Part shown: in pieces, positions 9,398-16,983 of the stretch
Layout: every line of letters starts with the position of its first letter
How positions within the stretch are numbered: the stretch's first letter is position 1
Assembly (NCBI RefSeq): GCF_004912195.1
Contig: NZ_STGW01000012.1
Coordinates: 53,008 to 117,007, forward strand
Source: Nocardioides caeni
GTDB lineage: Bacteria; Actinomycetota; Actinomycetes; Propionibacteriales; Nocardioidaceae
DNA length: 64,000 nt
Direction of reading: 5' to 3'
Notes under the pieces: generated by a model
What the model saw: the letters and a program-made list of their open reading frames with translations, nothing else
Told to the model about the DNA's origin: nothing
The model's database searches: none
Translations under genes and position numbers: made by a program

Positions 9398-9943
9398 GTG
9401 ACGACCACGGACACCGGCCTCGCTGCCGACATCGACGCCGCCTGCCGCCTCACGGGCGAGTTCACCCTCCGCTCGGGCCAGGTGAGCAACGAGTACTTCG
9501 ACAAGTACCTCTTCGAGGCCGACCCGCAGCTCCTCGCGCGGGTCGCACGCGAGGTCGCGCAGCTGCTGCCGCCGGAGATCGACCTGCTCGGCGGCCTGGA
9601 GATGGGCGGCATCCCGATCGCGACCGCCGTCAGCCAGCTCGTCGGGATCCCGGTGATCTTCGTGCGCAAGAAGGCGAAGGAATACGGCACGGCCAAGCTG
9701 GCCGAGGGCCCGTCGTACGACGGCAAGCGGGTCGTGCTGATCGAGGACGTCATCACGACGGGCGGCGCCGTGCGCGACGCGACCAGTGCGCTGCGCGAGG
9801 GCGGCGCCGTCGTCGAGACGGTCGTCTGCGCGATCGACCGCAGCCCCGGTGACGCCAACCCGCTCGCCGACGTCGGCCTCGAGGTGCGCGCGGTGCTCAC
9901 CAAGGCCGAGCTCGACGTGGCGCGGGCAGCTTCCCGGGTCTGA
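9398..9943 (+). CDS. pyrE: orotate phosphoribosyltransferase
   Basis: The 181-residue enzyme transfers the phosphoribosyl group of PRPP to orotate, giving OMP in pyrimidine synthesis. The PRPP loop VVLIEDVITTGGA is complete, and the N-terminal FTLRSGQVSNEYFDKY and the lysine-rich VRKKAKEYGT catalytic loop fit PyrE. Length is normal for the short actinobacterial type. The GTG start is 6 nt downstream of a TAGCCT box and lacks a Shine-Dalgarno, so the mRNA is probably leaderless. It converges with the next gene, whose stop is 1 bp away. Confidence 0.93.
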   Translation: MTTTDTGLAADIDAACRLTGEFTLRSGQVSNEYFDKYLFEADPQLLARVAREVAQLLPPEIDLLGGLEMGGIPIATAVSQLVGIPVIFVRKKAKEYGTAKLAEGPSYDGKRVVLIEDVITTGGAVRDATSALREGGAVVETVVCAIDRSPGDANPLADVGLEVRAVLTKAELDVARAASRV

Positions 9944-9944
9944 G

Positions 9945-10379
9945 CTACTCGGCGGGCGCGGGCCCCGAGATGTTCATCAGCCAGTTGGTCCCGAAGCGGT
10001 CGACGAGCATCCCGAAGGTGTCACCCCACGGCGCCTGGCTGAGCTCCTCGTGGATGGTGGCGCCGTCGGAGAGACCTGCCCACCAGCCGCGGAGGGTGTC
10101 CTCGTCCTCGGCGGCACCGGCGAGGCTGACCTGGGCCGGCACCGGCTCGCCGGGGACGTGCCCGGGGTGGTCGGCGCCCATCAGCACGAACGAGTCGCTG
10201 ACGGTCAGCGCCGAGTGCATCACCCAGTCGACCTCGGCCTCGGCGACGCCCATCGCGGTGCCGCCCATGTCGGCGAAGGTCATCACGTCGAGCTGGCCGC
10301 CGAAGACGGAGTGATAGAACTCCATCGCCTCGCGGGCCTGGCCGCGCCAGTTGATGTAGGGGGACAGGTACGCCGTCAT
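9945..10379 (-). CDS. VOC-superfamily (PhnB-like glyoxalase) protein
   Basis: The 144-residue product begins with YLSPYINWRGQAREAMEFYHSVFGG and ends with DRFGTNWLMNISGPA, the signature of PhnB-like/3-demethylubiquinone-type VOC proteins. These are small cytoplasmic beta-alpha-beta proteins; most have no proven reaction, so no substrate is assigned. One His and several acidic residues could hold a metal but the classical glyoxalase I metal set is not evident. It is convergent with pyrE and read away from the DedA gene. Confidence 0.8.
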   Translation of the reverse strand: MTAYLSPYINWRGQAREAMEFYHSVFGGQLDVMTFADMGGTAMGVAEAEVDWVMHSALTVSDSFVLMGADHPGHVPGEPVPAQVSLAGAAEDEDTLRGWWAGLSDGATIHEELSQAPWGDTFGMLVDRFGTNWLMNISGPAPAE

Positions 10380-10474
10380 GTCGGCTCCTCGGGTCGATCG
10401 GACTGGTGCAGGGTCAGACCCGGCACGGTCGCCGGACTCATCGGACCGGCCGCCGCGTCCACGGATCGAGGCTG

Positions 10475-11236
10475 TCAGTCGTGCTGCGTGGTGTCCATGC
10501 CCGCGATGTCGCGGTCGGGGACGCCGTCGCCGTCGTTGTCCTCGGCGGCCTTGCCGGACGTGCGCTTGTGGCGCCACCACTCCCACGCGATCGGGACCGC
10601 GGAGAAGGCGAGGATGATGAGGATCGTGTAGTCGATGTTCTCCTCGAGGAACGGCCCGAGCACGGGGACCCGGCCCAGGAAGTAGCCGAGGAACAGGATC
10701 GAGGCGACCCACAGCACCGCGCCGATGGCGCTCCACTTGAAGAAGCGGCCCCGGTCCATCCGGGTGACGCCGGCGACGACCGTGACATAGGTCCGCACGA
10801 AGGGCACGAAGCGTCCGATCACGAGCGCCTTGTTGCCGTGTTTGTCGAAGAACGCGCTGGTCTGGTCGAAGTACTTGCGCTTGAGGATCCGGCCGTCGCG
10901 CTCATAGATGGGCGGCCCGAGCTTGCGTCCGATCTCATAGCCGGCGACGTTGCCGAGGAAGCCGGCGAGCGCGAGCAGGGTCAGGGCGAGGGCGAGCTCG
11001 AGGAGCCGCGGGCCGGGGAAGAGGTCGATCTTCTCGGTGGCGATGAAGATGCCCAGTGCGAAGAGCAGGGTGTCGCCGGGGAGGAACGGGAAGAACAGCC
11101 CGCACTCGACGAAGATGATCAGCACCGCGAGCCAGAAGAGCTCGGACTGGAACTGCTCGAGGAGCCAGTCGGGCTCCATCCACTTCATCCCCAGCAGCAT
11201 CGGAACGAGCAGCGGGGTCACGACCGGCGGGTGCAC
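10475..11236 (-). CDS. DedA-family membrane protein with a C-terminal calcium-loop-like tail
   Basis: The 253-residue protein belongs to the DedA/SNARE-associated family, which flips undecaprenyl phosphate or phospholipids in the cytoplasmic membrane. The reentrant motif region ECGLFFPFLPGDTLLF and the second motif GRFVPFVRTYVTVVAGV are intact, with several membrane helices between. The C-terminus carries EDNDGDGVPDRD, which reads like a DxDxDG calcium loop of the thrombospondin type-3/EF-hand kind; such loops are usually extracellular, so this tail is unusual. The GTG at 11236 gives 20 extra residues before the first in-frame Met cluster (MLLGMKWM), so a shorter start is possible. Confidence 0.88.
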   Translation of the reverse strand: MHPPVVTPLLVPMLLGMKWMEPDWLLEQFQSELFWLAVLIIFVECGLFFPFLPGDTLLFALGIFIATEKIDLFPGPRLLELALALTLLALAGFLGNVAGYEIGRKLGPPIYERDGRILKRKYFDQTSAFFDKHGNKALVIGRFVPFVRTYVTVVAGVTRMDRGRFFKWSAIGAVLWVASILFLGYFLGRVPVLGPFLEENIDYTILIILAFSAVPIAWEWWRHKRTSGKAAEDNDGDGVPDRDIAGMDTTQHD

Positions 11237-11279
11237 GACGACAAACTACCTTCCGGTGCCCAGCAGTGTGGCCGATAGG

Positions 11280-11320
11280 TGGTCGACAGCTGGTCGACAG
11301 CTGGTCGACAGCTGGTCGAT
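11280..11320. repeat. 11-bp tandem repeat in the dedA/trmH divergent promoter
   Basis: TGGTCGACAGC occurs three times in a row (11280-11290, 11291-11301, 11302-11312) and a fourth partial copy TGGTCGAT ends in the -10 box of the next gene. The unit contains overlapping GTCGAC and CAGCTG palindromes. GATAGG flanks both ends of the array. It could be a multi-copy operator or simple slippage sequence. Confidence 0.7.
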
Positions 11321-11325
11321 AGGCT
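11320..11325 (+). promoter_or_regulatory. leaderless promoter -10 box of the SpoU methyltransferase gene
   Basis: TAGGCT ends 7 nt before the ATG at 11333 and begins within the last partial unit of the 11-bp repeat array, so promoter strength could depend on repeat number. Confidence 0.55.
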
Positions 11326-11332
11326 GCCGAGG

Positions 11333-12019
11333 ATGTCAGACGTCGAGGAGCAGCGGGCGCCGTACGACCCGATGCCGCACGGTCCTCCCGAGGTCGGGGT
11401 CGGCCCGTGGGAGGGACCGCGGCCCTCCGGACCCGGCTCCGAGGTGTACGACGAGGAGCTGCTCGCCACGGGCGATCGCCGCAACGTCGTCGACCGCTAC
11501 CGGTACTGGTCGATGGACGCGATCGTCGCCGATCTCGACACCCGCCGGCACGGCTTCCACGTCGCCATCGAGAACTGGCAGCACGACTTCAACATCGGCA
11601 CGATCGTCCGCTCCGCCAACGCCTTCCTCGCCGCCGAGGTGCACATCGTCGGCAACCGGCGGTGGAATCGGCGGGGGGCGATGGTCACCGACCGCTACCA
11701 GCACGTGCGGCACCACCCGACGGTCGCCGAGCTGCACGCCCACCTGGCCGAGATCGGGGTGCCGCTGCTCGGGATCGACAACCTGCCCGGCTCCGCCCAC
11801 CTGGAGACGATGGACCTCCCCGAGCGGGTCTGCTTCCTCTTCGGGCAGGAGGGGCCGGGCCTGTCCGAGGCGGCGCGCGAGGCGTGCGACGGCACCTTCT
11901 CGATCGCCCAGTTCGGCTCCACCCGGTCGATCAACGCGTCGGCCGCCGCCGCGATCGCGATGCACTCCTGGGTGCGCCAGCACGCCGACCTCGGCGGCGA
12001 CGAGGCCTGGCGGGGCTGA
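11333..12019 (+). CDS. SpoU/TrmH-family RNA 2'-O-methyltransferase
   Basis: The 228-residue protein is a SPOUT-class, SAM-dependent RNA ribose methylase acting on tRNA or rRNA. All three motifs are visible: motif 1 NIGTIVRSANAF, motif 2 LFGQEGPGLS, and motif 3 GSTRSINASAAAAIAM, which make the trefoil-knot SAM site. The first 40 residues are Pro/Gly-rich and not part of the fold. The target nucleotide cannot be told; TrmH-like tRNA Gm18 activity is one possibility. The ATG at 11333 was preferred to an upstream GTG inside the tandem repeat because a TAGGCT box sits 7 nt before it. Confidence 0.88.
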   Translation: MSDVEEQRAPYDPMPHGPPEVGVGPWEGPRPSGPGSEVYDEELLATGDRRNVVDRYRYWSMDAIVADLDTRRHGFHVAIENWQHDFNIGTIVRSANAFLAAEVHIVGNRRWNRRGAMVTDRYQHVRHHPTVAELHAHLAEIGVPLLGIDNLPGSAHLETMDLPERVCFLFGQEGPGLSEAAREACDGTFSIAQFGSTRSINASAAAAIAMHSWVRQHADLGGDEAWRG

Positions 12020-12055
12020 CCGCCACCACAGGCTGACGGGACCGCCCGGGTGCGG

Positions 12056-12481
12056 TCAGTCGCAGGCGGTCGACTCGCCGTCGACCACCAGGGCGACGGT
12101 GGCGACCGTGTCGAGGCCCTCGGTCACGGCGGCCGTCGCGACGGAGCAGGTGTCCTCGGCGTCCTCGGGGGCGTCGTCGAGGAAGGCGTAGAAGTAGGGC
12201 ATCCCGGAGGAGTCGATGCAGAACCGGACGTCCTCGGTCTCGACCGCCTCGCCGACCTGGTCGGCGATGTCGCGGGCCCAGTCGACGTCGTCGATCTCCT
12301 GCGGCCCGGCGGCGTCCTCCGCGGGCGGCTCGGTGCAGTCGACGAGGGAGATGCCGTTGTCGTCGCGGGTCGGCGACGGCGCAGGATCGGCGTCCTTCTC
12401 GCCGTCCCCGTCGCCGCTGCAGCCGGCGAGGAGCAGGGACCCGAGGACGGCGGCGGTGGCGAGGGCCGAGAGGGAGCGCAT
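12056..12481 (-). CDS. small exported lipoprotein of unknown function
   Basis: The 141-residue product starts with a short signal peptide ending in the lipobox LLAGC at about residues 17-21, so it should be lipid-anchored on the outer face of the membrane. The mature part is acidic and contains four further cysteines (DCTEPP, RFCIDS, DTCSVA, STACD), which could form two disulfides. No family is recognised. The chosen ATG begins directly before the signal peptide; a longer reading adds a non-signal N-terminus. It converges with the methyltransferase gene and is divergent from fba. Confidence 0.75.
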   Translation of the reverse strand: MRSLSALATAAVLGSLLLAGCSGDGDGEKDADPAPSPTRDDNGISLVDCTEPPAEDAAGPQEIDDVDWARDIADQVGEAVETEDVRFCIDSSGMPYFYAFLDDAPEDAEDTCSVATAAVTEGLDTVATVALVVDGESTACD

Positions 12482-12519
12482 GGCCAGAACGCTACGAACC
12501 GCCACGATCCGCCCGGGCA

Positions 12520-12553
12520 TTTGTTGCACCGACTTGCACTCGGGCGCAACAAA
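12520..12553. promoter_or_regulatory. inverted repeat upstream of fba
   Basis: TTTGTTGC (12520-12527) and GCAACAAA (12546-12553) are perfect 8-bp complements centred in the fba/lipoprotein divergent gap. TGCACC next to the left arm and GGTGCA next to the right arm extend the symmetry. The A/T-rich arms stand out in G+C-rich DNA and look like a protein-binding operator just upstream of the TAGGTT box at 12564. Confidence 0.5.
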
Positions 12554-12563
12554 GGGTGCAGGG

Positions 12564-12569
12564 TAGGTT
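12564..12569 (+). promoter_or_regulatory. probable fba -10 box
   Basis: TAGGTT lies 38 nt before the fba ATG. Unlike most boxes here it leaves room for a leader, and an AGGAG Shine-Dalgarno is present at 12594-12598. Confidence 0.45.
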
Positions 12570-12607
12570 GAGCCCCGTCACCCGACCCTGCCCAGGAGCG
12601 AGCCAGC

Positions 12608-13639
12608 ATGCCCATCGCCACCCCGGAGAAGTACGCCGAGATGCTCGACGCCGCCAAGTCCGGCGCGTTCGCCTTCCCGGCCATCAATGTCTCGTCGTCC
12701 CAGACCCTCAACGCGGCGCTCCAGGGCTTCGCCGATGCCGGCTCCGACGGCATCATCCAGGTCTCGACGGGTGGCGCCGAATACCTCTCCGGGCCCAACG
12801 TGAAGGACATGGTCACGGGCTCGGTGGCCTTCGCCGCCTATGCCGCCGAGGTCGCGAAGAACTACCCCGTCAACATCGCCCTGCACACCGACCACTGCCC
12901 GAAGGACAAGCTCGACGGCTTCGTCCGGCCGCTGCTCGCCCTCTCGGCCGAGCGCGTCGCCCGGGGCGAGGCGCCCCTCTTCCAGTCGCACATGTGGGAC
13001 GGGTCCGCCGTACCGCTGGAGGAGAACCTGTCGATCGCCAGCGAGCTGCTCGAGAAGTGCATCGAGGCGAAGATCATCCTCGAGATCGAGGTCGGTGTGG
13101 TCGGCGGCGAGGAGGACGGCGTCGAGAACGAGATCAACGAGAAGCTCTACTCCACCCCCGAGGACGCCATCGCCACCGCGAAGGCGCTCGGCCACGGTGA
13201 CCGCGGCTACTACATGACCGCGCTGACCTTCGGCAACGTGCACGGCGTCTACAAGCCCGGCAACGTCCAGCTCCGTCCCGAGGTGCTGAAGGCCGCGCAG
13301 GAGGCCGTGGCGACCGAGTTCGGGCTCGGCGCCGGCGCCAAGCCTTTCCACCTGGTCTTCCACGGTGGATCGGGCTCCACTCCGGAGGAGATCGCCGCCG
13401 CCGTCGACTACGGCGTGGTGAAGATGAACGTCGACACCGACACCCAGTACGCCTTCACCCGGCCCGCGGCGGCCCACATGTTCAACAACTACGACGGCGT
13501 CATCAAGGTCGACGGCGAGGTCGGCAACAAGAAGGCCTACGACCCGCGCGCCTGGGGCAAGGCCGCCGAGGCCGGCATGGCCGCCCGTGTGGTCGAGGCC
13601 TGCGAGAACCTGCGGGCCGCGGGCAAGACGATCGGCTGA
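12608..13639 (+). CDS. fba: class II fructose-bisphosphate aldolase
   Basis: The 343-residue zinc enzyme cleaves fructose 1,6-bisphosphate to DHAP and glyceraldehyde 3-phosphate in glycolysis and gluconeogenesis. The zinc and substrate motifs are intact: HTDHCPKD, the EIEVGVVGGEEDGVE segment, GNVHGVYKPG, HGGSGS and MNVDTDTQYAF. The length is normal for the long class II (type IIA) actinobacterial enzyme. The ATG has AGGAG about 9 nt upstream. An A/T-rich inverted repeat precedes the promoter and may be an operator. The threonine dehydratase gene starts 1 bp after its stop, so the two are probably co-transcribed although their pathways differ. Confidence 0.96.
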   Translation: MPIATPEKYAEMLDAAKSGAFAFPAINVSSSQTLNAALQGFADAGSDGIIQVSTGGAEYLSGPNVKDMVTGSVAFAAYAAEVAKNYPVNIALHTDHCPKDKLDGFVRPLLALSAERVARGEAPLFQSHMWDGSAVPLEENLSIASELLEKCIEAKIILEIEVGVVGGEEDGVENEINEKLYSTPEDAIATAKALGHGDRGYYMTALTFGNVHGVYKPGNVQLRPEVLKAAQEAVATEFGLGAGAKPFHLVFHGGSGSTPEEIAAAVDYGVVKMNVDTDTQYAFTRPAAAHMFNNYDGVIKVDGEVGNKKAYDPRAWGKAAEAGMAARVVEACENLRAAGKTIG

Positions 13640-13640
13640 G

Positions 13641-14927
13641 GTGACTGCTCCACTGCCGACCACCGCGGACGTCGACCGGGCCGCCGAGCTGCTGGCGCCG
13701 GTGATCCCGCCGACGCCACTGCAGCGCGCCGACCGGCTGTCCGCGCTGACCGGGCTCGACGTGTGGCTCAAGCGTGAGGACCTCACGCCCGTGCGCTCCT
13801 ACAAGGCGCGCGGCGCCTTCACCGTGCTCGCCGGCCTGTCGGAGGAGGAGCGGCTGCGCGGGGTGACGTGCGCGTCCGCCGGCAACCACGCGCAGGGCGT
13901 CGCCTTCGCCTGCGCCCGTGCCGGCGTGCGGGCGACGATCTTCCTGCCGCGCACCACCCCGCGCCAGAAGCGCGACCGGGTCGCCGCGCTCGGGGGCGAC
14001 GTCGTCGACGTGGTGATCGCCGGCGAGGCCTACGACGACGCCGCGGTCGCCGCCGCCGAGTTCGCCGCCGCGTCCGGCGCGACCGTGATCCCCGCCTTCG
14101 ACCATCCCGGGATCGTTGCTGGTCAGGGCACGGTGGCCGCGGAGGTGCTGGCGCAGACCGCCGCGCTGGGCTGGGTCCCCGACGCGTTCGTGCTGCCCGT
14201 CGGCGGCGCCGGCCTGATCGCCGGGTGCCTCACCGTGCTGGGCGAGCGCCTGCCCGGCACCCGGGTGATCGCGGCCGAGCCGGCCGGTGCCGCGTCCCTG
14301 GCCGCGGCGTTGGATGCAGGCGGTCCGGTCGAGCTGGAGACCGTCGACCCCTTCGTCGACGGCGCCTCGGTCCGGCGGGTCGGTGACCTCACCTATGCCG
14401 CGGTGGCCGACGCGCGGGCGCTGGTGGACCTGTCGGCCGTCGCGGTCCCGGAGGGACTGATCTGTGTCGAGATGCTCGACCTCTACCAGGTCGACGGCAT
14501 CATCGCCGAGCCCGCCGGTGCCCTGGCCGCGGCGGCGCTGCGCCTCGACCCGGTCGCCGACCGCCTGATCCCCGGCTCACGTGTCGTGGTCGTGGTGTCG
14601 GGCGGCAACAACGACGTCTCCCGCTATGCCGACATCGTCGAGCGGGCGCTGGTGCACGAGGGGCTCAAGCACTACTTCCTCATCGAGTTCCCGCAGGAGC
14701 CGGGCGCGCTGCGCCGCTTCCTCGACGAGGTGCTGGGGCCCGACGACGACATCACCCTCTTCGAATACACCAAGCGCAACAATCGCGAGACCGGTCCCGC
14801 GCTCGTGGGCGTCGAGATGCAGCGCGCCACCGAGTTGCCCGCGTTGCTCGCCCGGATGGAGTCCTCGCGCCTGCGGGTCGAGAAGGTGCCGCCGGACAGC
14901 CCGCTGTTCGGTTTCGTCCTGAGCTGA
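13641..14927 (+). CDS. ilvA: threonine dehydratase (ammonia-lyase) with ACT-like domain
   Basis: The 428-residue PLP enzyme deaminates threonine to 2-oxobutyrate, the first step to isoleucine. The PLP lysine is in SYKARGAF, the phosphate-binding turn is in the VSGGNNDVSRY segment, and residues about 340-428 form an ACT-like regulatory domain (LIEFPQEPGALRRFL). A single such domain matches the ~400-430-aa IlvA group of actinobacteria; a catabolic TdcB-like role is less likely. The GTG at 13641 is 1 bp after the fba stop; a longer frame opening inside fba is discarded. A hairpin includes its stop codon. Confidence 0.9.
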   Translation: MTAPLPTTADVDRAAELLAPVIPPTPLQRADRLSALTGLDVWLKREDLTPVRSYKARGAFTVLAGLSEEERLRGVTCASAGNHAQGVAFACARAGVRATIFLPRTTPRQKRDRVAALGGDVVDVVIAGEAYDDAAVAAAEFAAASGATVIPAFDHPGIVAGQGTVAAEVLAQTAALGWVPDAFVLPVGGAGLIAGCLTVLGERLPGTRVIAAEPAGAASLAAALDAGGPVELETVDPFVDGASVRRVGDLTYAAVADARALVDLSAVAVPEGLICVEMLDLYQVDGIIAEPAGALAAAALRLDPVADRLIPGSRVVVVVSGGNNDVSRYADIVERALVHEGLKHYFLIEFPQEPGALRRFLDEVLGPDDDITLFEYTKRNNRETGPALVGVEMQRATELPALLARMESSRLRVEKVPPDSPLFGFVLS

Positions 14928-14961
14928 CGGCCGACCGTCAGCGCTTCCCCGGTGGCCGGGG
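14923..14961. terminator. double hairpin between converging ilvA and DUF3151 genes
   Basis: The first stem is GCTGACGG (14923-14930) with CCGTCAGC (14935-14942), loop CCGA, and contains the ilvA stop codon. The second is CCCCGG (14947-14952) with CCGGGG (14956-14961), loop TGG. Both are perfect and could work for either strand as a bidirectional terminator. Confidence 0.55.
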
Positions 14962-14994
14962 AGCCCGCGAGGGGCGGGCAGGCATGAACGGCCG

Positions 14995-15417
14995 TCAGCC
15001 CAGCAGCTCGTCGTACGCCGTCGGGCTCGAGTCGCGCAGGAAGCTCGCGCAGCGCTCCCACTCGTCGGTCTCGCCGATCGCGCGGGCCGCGATCGCGAGC
15101 AGCCCGAGAGCGCGCAGGAAACCACGGTTCGGCTCGTGCTCCCACGGCACCGGCCCGTTGCCCTTCCAGCCGTTGCGACGCAGCGTGTCGAGCGAGCGGT
15201 GGTAGCCGACCCGGGCGTAGGCATAGATCGTCACGTCGTCGGCACCCTGGTCGCGGGCCTGCTCGGCGAGGGTCGCCCAGGCGAGGGGCGAGGCCGGGAG
15301 GCGGCGTACGACGGCAGCGGGCGCCTCGCCGGCCGCGAGCAGCTCCGCGGCGGGATCGACGGGCAGGTGCGTGGGCGGGGGGCCGGCCATCAGGTCGGCG
15401 CCGGGCGTGATGCTCAT
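14995..15417 (-). CDS. DUF3151 family protein
   Basis: The 140-residue cytoplasmic protein matches the actinobacterial DUF3151 family by its segments LPASPLAWATLAE, YAYARVGYHRSLDTLRRNGW and the motif EHEPNRGFLRAL. No function is established for this family. The ATG is preceded 6 nt upstream by CACAAT, which may be a leaderless -10 box. It converges on ilvA with hairpins in between and is divergent from the exporter gene. Confidence 0.8.
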   Translation of the reverse strand: MSITPGADLMAGPPPTHLPVDPAAELLAAGEAPAAVVRRLPASPLAWATLAEQARDQGADDVTIYAYARVGYHRSLDTLRRNGWKGNGPVPWEHEPNRGFLRALGLLAIAARAIGETDEWERCASFLRDSSPTAYDELLG

Positions 15418-15474
15418 GCGCCCATTGTGTCCCCCTGGTCGCACGATGTCGGCGCGCGGGTGTTGACTCGGCTC

Positions 15475-16983
15475 GTGACCCAGAGCGCACCCCCGCAGGA
15501 CGACAGCACCTCCGAGGTGACGAACCCGTGGCCGGCACTGTGGGCCCTGGTCATCGGGTTCTTCATGATCCTGGTCGACCTGACGATCGTGACCGTCGCG
15601 ACGCCGACGATCATCGAGGACCTCGACGCCTCGGTGAACGACGTCGTCTGGGTGACCAGCGCCTACATGCTGGCCTACGCGGTGCCCGTCCTCATCACGG
15701 GCCGGCTCGGCGACCGGTTCGGCTCGAAGAACCTCTATCTCGCGGGCCTGACGGTCTTCACGCTCGCCTCGCTGTGGTGCGGCCTGACCACGACGGTCGA
15801 GGCCCTGATCGTCGCGCGGATCGTGCAGGGCTTCGGAGCCTCGATGATGACGCCGCAGACGATGGCGATCATCACCCGGATCTTTCCGCCGGCCCAGCGC
15901 GGCAGCGCGATGGCCGTGTGGGGCGCCACCGCCGGTGTCGCGATGGTCGTGGGCCCGATCCTCGGTGGGGTGCTGACCGACGGTCTCGGCTGGGAGTGGA
16001 TCTTCTTCGTCAACATCCCCGTCGGCATCGTCGCCTTCGCGATGGCGTGGCGGCGCGTCCCCGCCCTGCCGACGCACGCCCACAGCTTCGACTGGCTGGG
16101 CGTCGCACTCTCCGGCGCCGCGATGTTCCTGCTCTGCTTCGGCATCCAGGAGGGTCACCAGGAGGACTGGGCAGGCTGGATCGTCGCGATGATCACGGCC
16201 GGCGCCGTCCTGCTCGCGATCTTCATCCTGTGGCAGCGCCTCAACCGGGCCGAGCCGCTGGTGCCGTTGAGCCTGTTCAAGGACCGCAACTTCTCGGTGT
16301 CCACGGTCGCGATCGCCTGCATGGGCTCGATCGCTGCGGCCTTCGGCTTCCCGTTGATGCTCTACGCCCAGGCGGTCCGGGGCTATTCGCCGACCGAGGC
16401 CGCGCTGCTCATGGTGCCGATGGCCGTGATGTCCATCTTCCTGGCCCGGCCGATCGGCAGGCTCACCGATCGACTGCACCCGCGGCTGATCACCGGCTTC
16501 GGCTTCGCGGTCAGTCTCTTCGGCTTCCTGCTGCTGCTCTGGCGGCTCCAGCCCGACGTCGCCGTCTGGGAGCTCGGCGTGGCGATGGGCGTCGTCGGCG
16601 TCGGCAATGCCTGCATCTGGGCACCGACGGCCGCCACCGCCAACCGCAACCTGCCGATGAGCCTCGCCGGCGCGGGCGCGGGCGTCTACAACGCCACCCG
16701 CCAGGTCGGCTCCGTCCTCGGGGCCGCCGCGATCGCGGTGCTGATGGACAGCAGGCTCGCGCACTACCTCCCCGGTGCCGCCGCGCACGGTGACGCGGGT
16801 GCGGACAAGATCGCCGACCCCCACGCCGCCGCGCTCTTCAGCAACGCGATGCAGGACGCCTTGTGGCTGCCGGCCTCGATGTACGCCGTCGGGCTGGTCG
16901 CCGTCCTCTTCTACGAGGCGCCGAAGCACGCGGGGTTCGGCGGGGCGCCGGTCGCGGCGCCGGCGGCGGGCATCAAGGAGTGA
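15475..16983 (+). CDS. MFS drug exporter, DHA2 (14-helix) family
   Basis: The 502-residue inner-membrane protein resembles proton-driven EmrB/QacA-type exporters. It has about 14 hydrophobic helices, the MFS motif A form GRLGDRFGSKNLY after helix 2, and the antiporter motif C region GPILGGVLTD in helix 5. The substrate cannot be inferred. The GTG at 15475 was chosen because it puts about 20 polar residues before the first helix; another GTG at 15460 is possible. The last 11 bp overlap the 3' end of lysS on the other strand. Confidence 0.85.
   Translation: MTQSAPPQDDSTSEVTNPWPALWALVIGFFMILVDLTIVTVATPTIIEDLDASVNDVVWVTSAYMLAYAVPVLITGRLGDRFGSKNLYLAGLTVFTLASLWCGLTTTVEALIVARIVQGFGASMMTPQTMAIITRIFPPAQRGSAMAVWGATAGVAMVVGPILGGVLTDGLGWEWIFFVNIPVGIVAFAMAWRRVPALPTHAHSFDWLGVALSGAAMFLLCFGIQEGHQEDWAGWIVAMITAGAVLLAIFILWQRLNRAEPLVPLSLFKDRNFSVSTVAIACMGSIAAAFGFPLMLYAQAVRGYSPTEAALLMVPMAVMSIFLARPIGRLTDRLHPRLITGFGFAVSLFGFLLLLWRLQPDVAVWELGVAMGVVGVGNACIWAPTAATANRNLPMSLAGAGAGVYNATRQVGSVLGAAAIAVLMDSRLAHYLPGAAAHGDAGADKIADPHAAALFSNAMQDALWLPASMYAVGLVAVLFYEAPKHAGFGGAPVAAPAAGIKE

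Noticed and set aside
11280..11320. CRISPR-like short repeat
   Set aside because: Units are contiguous with no spacers and there are no cas genes.
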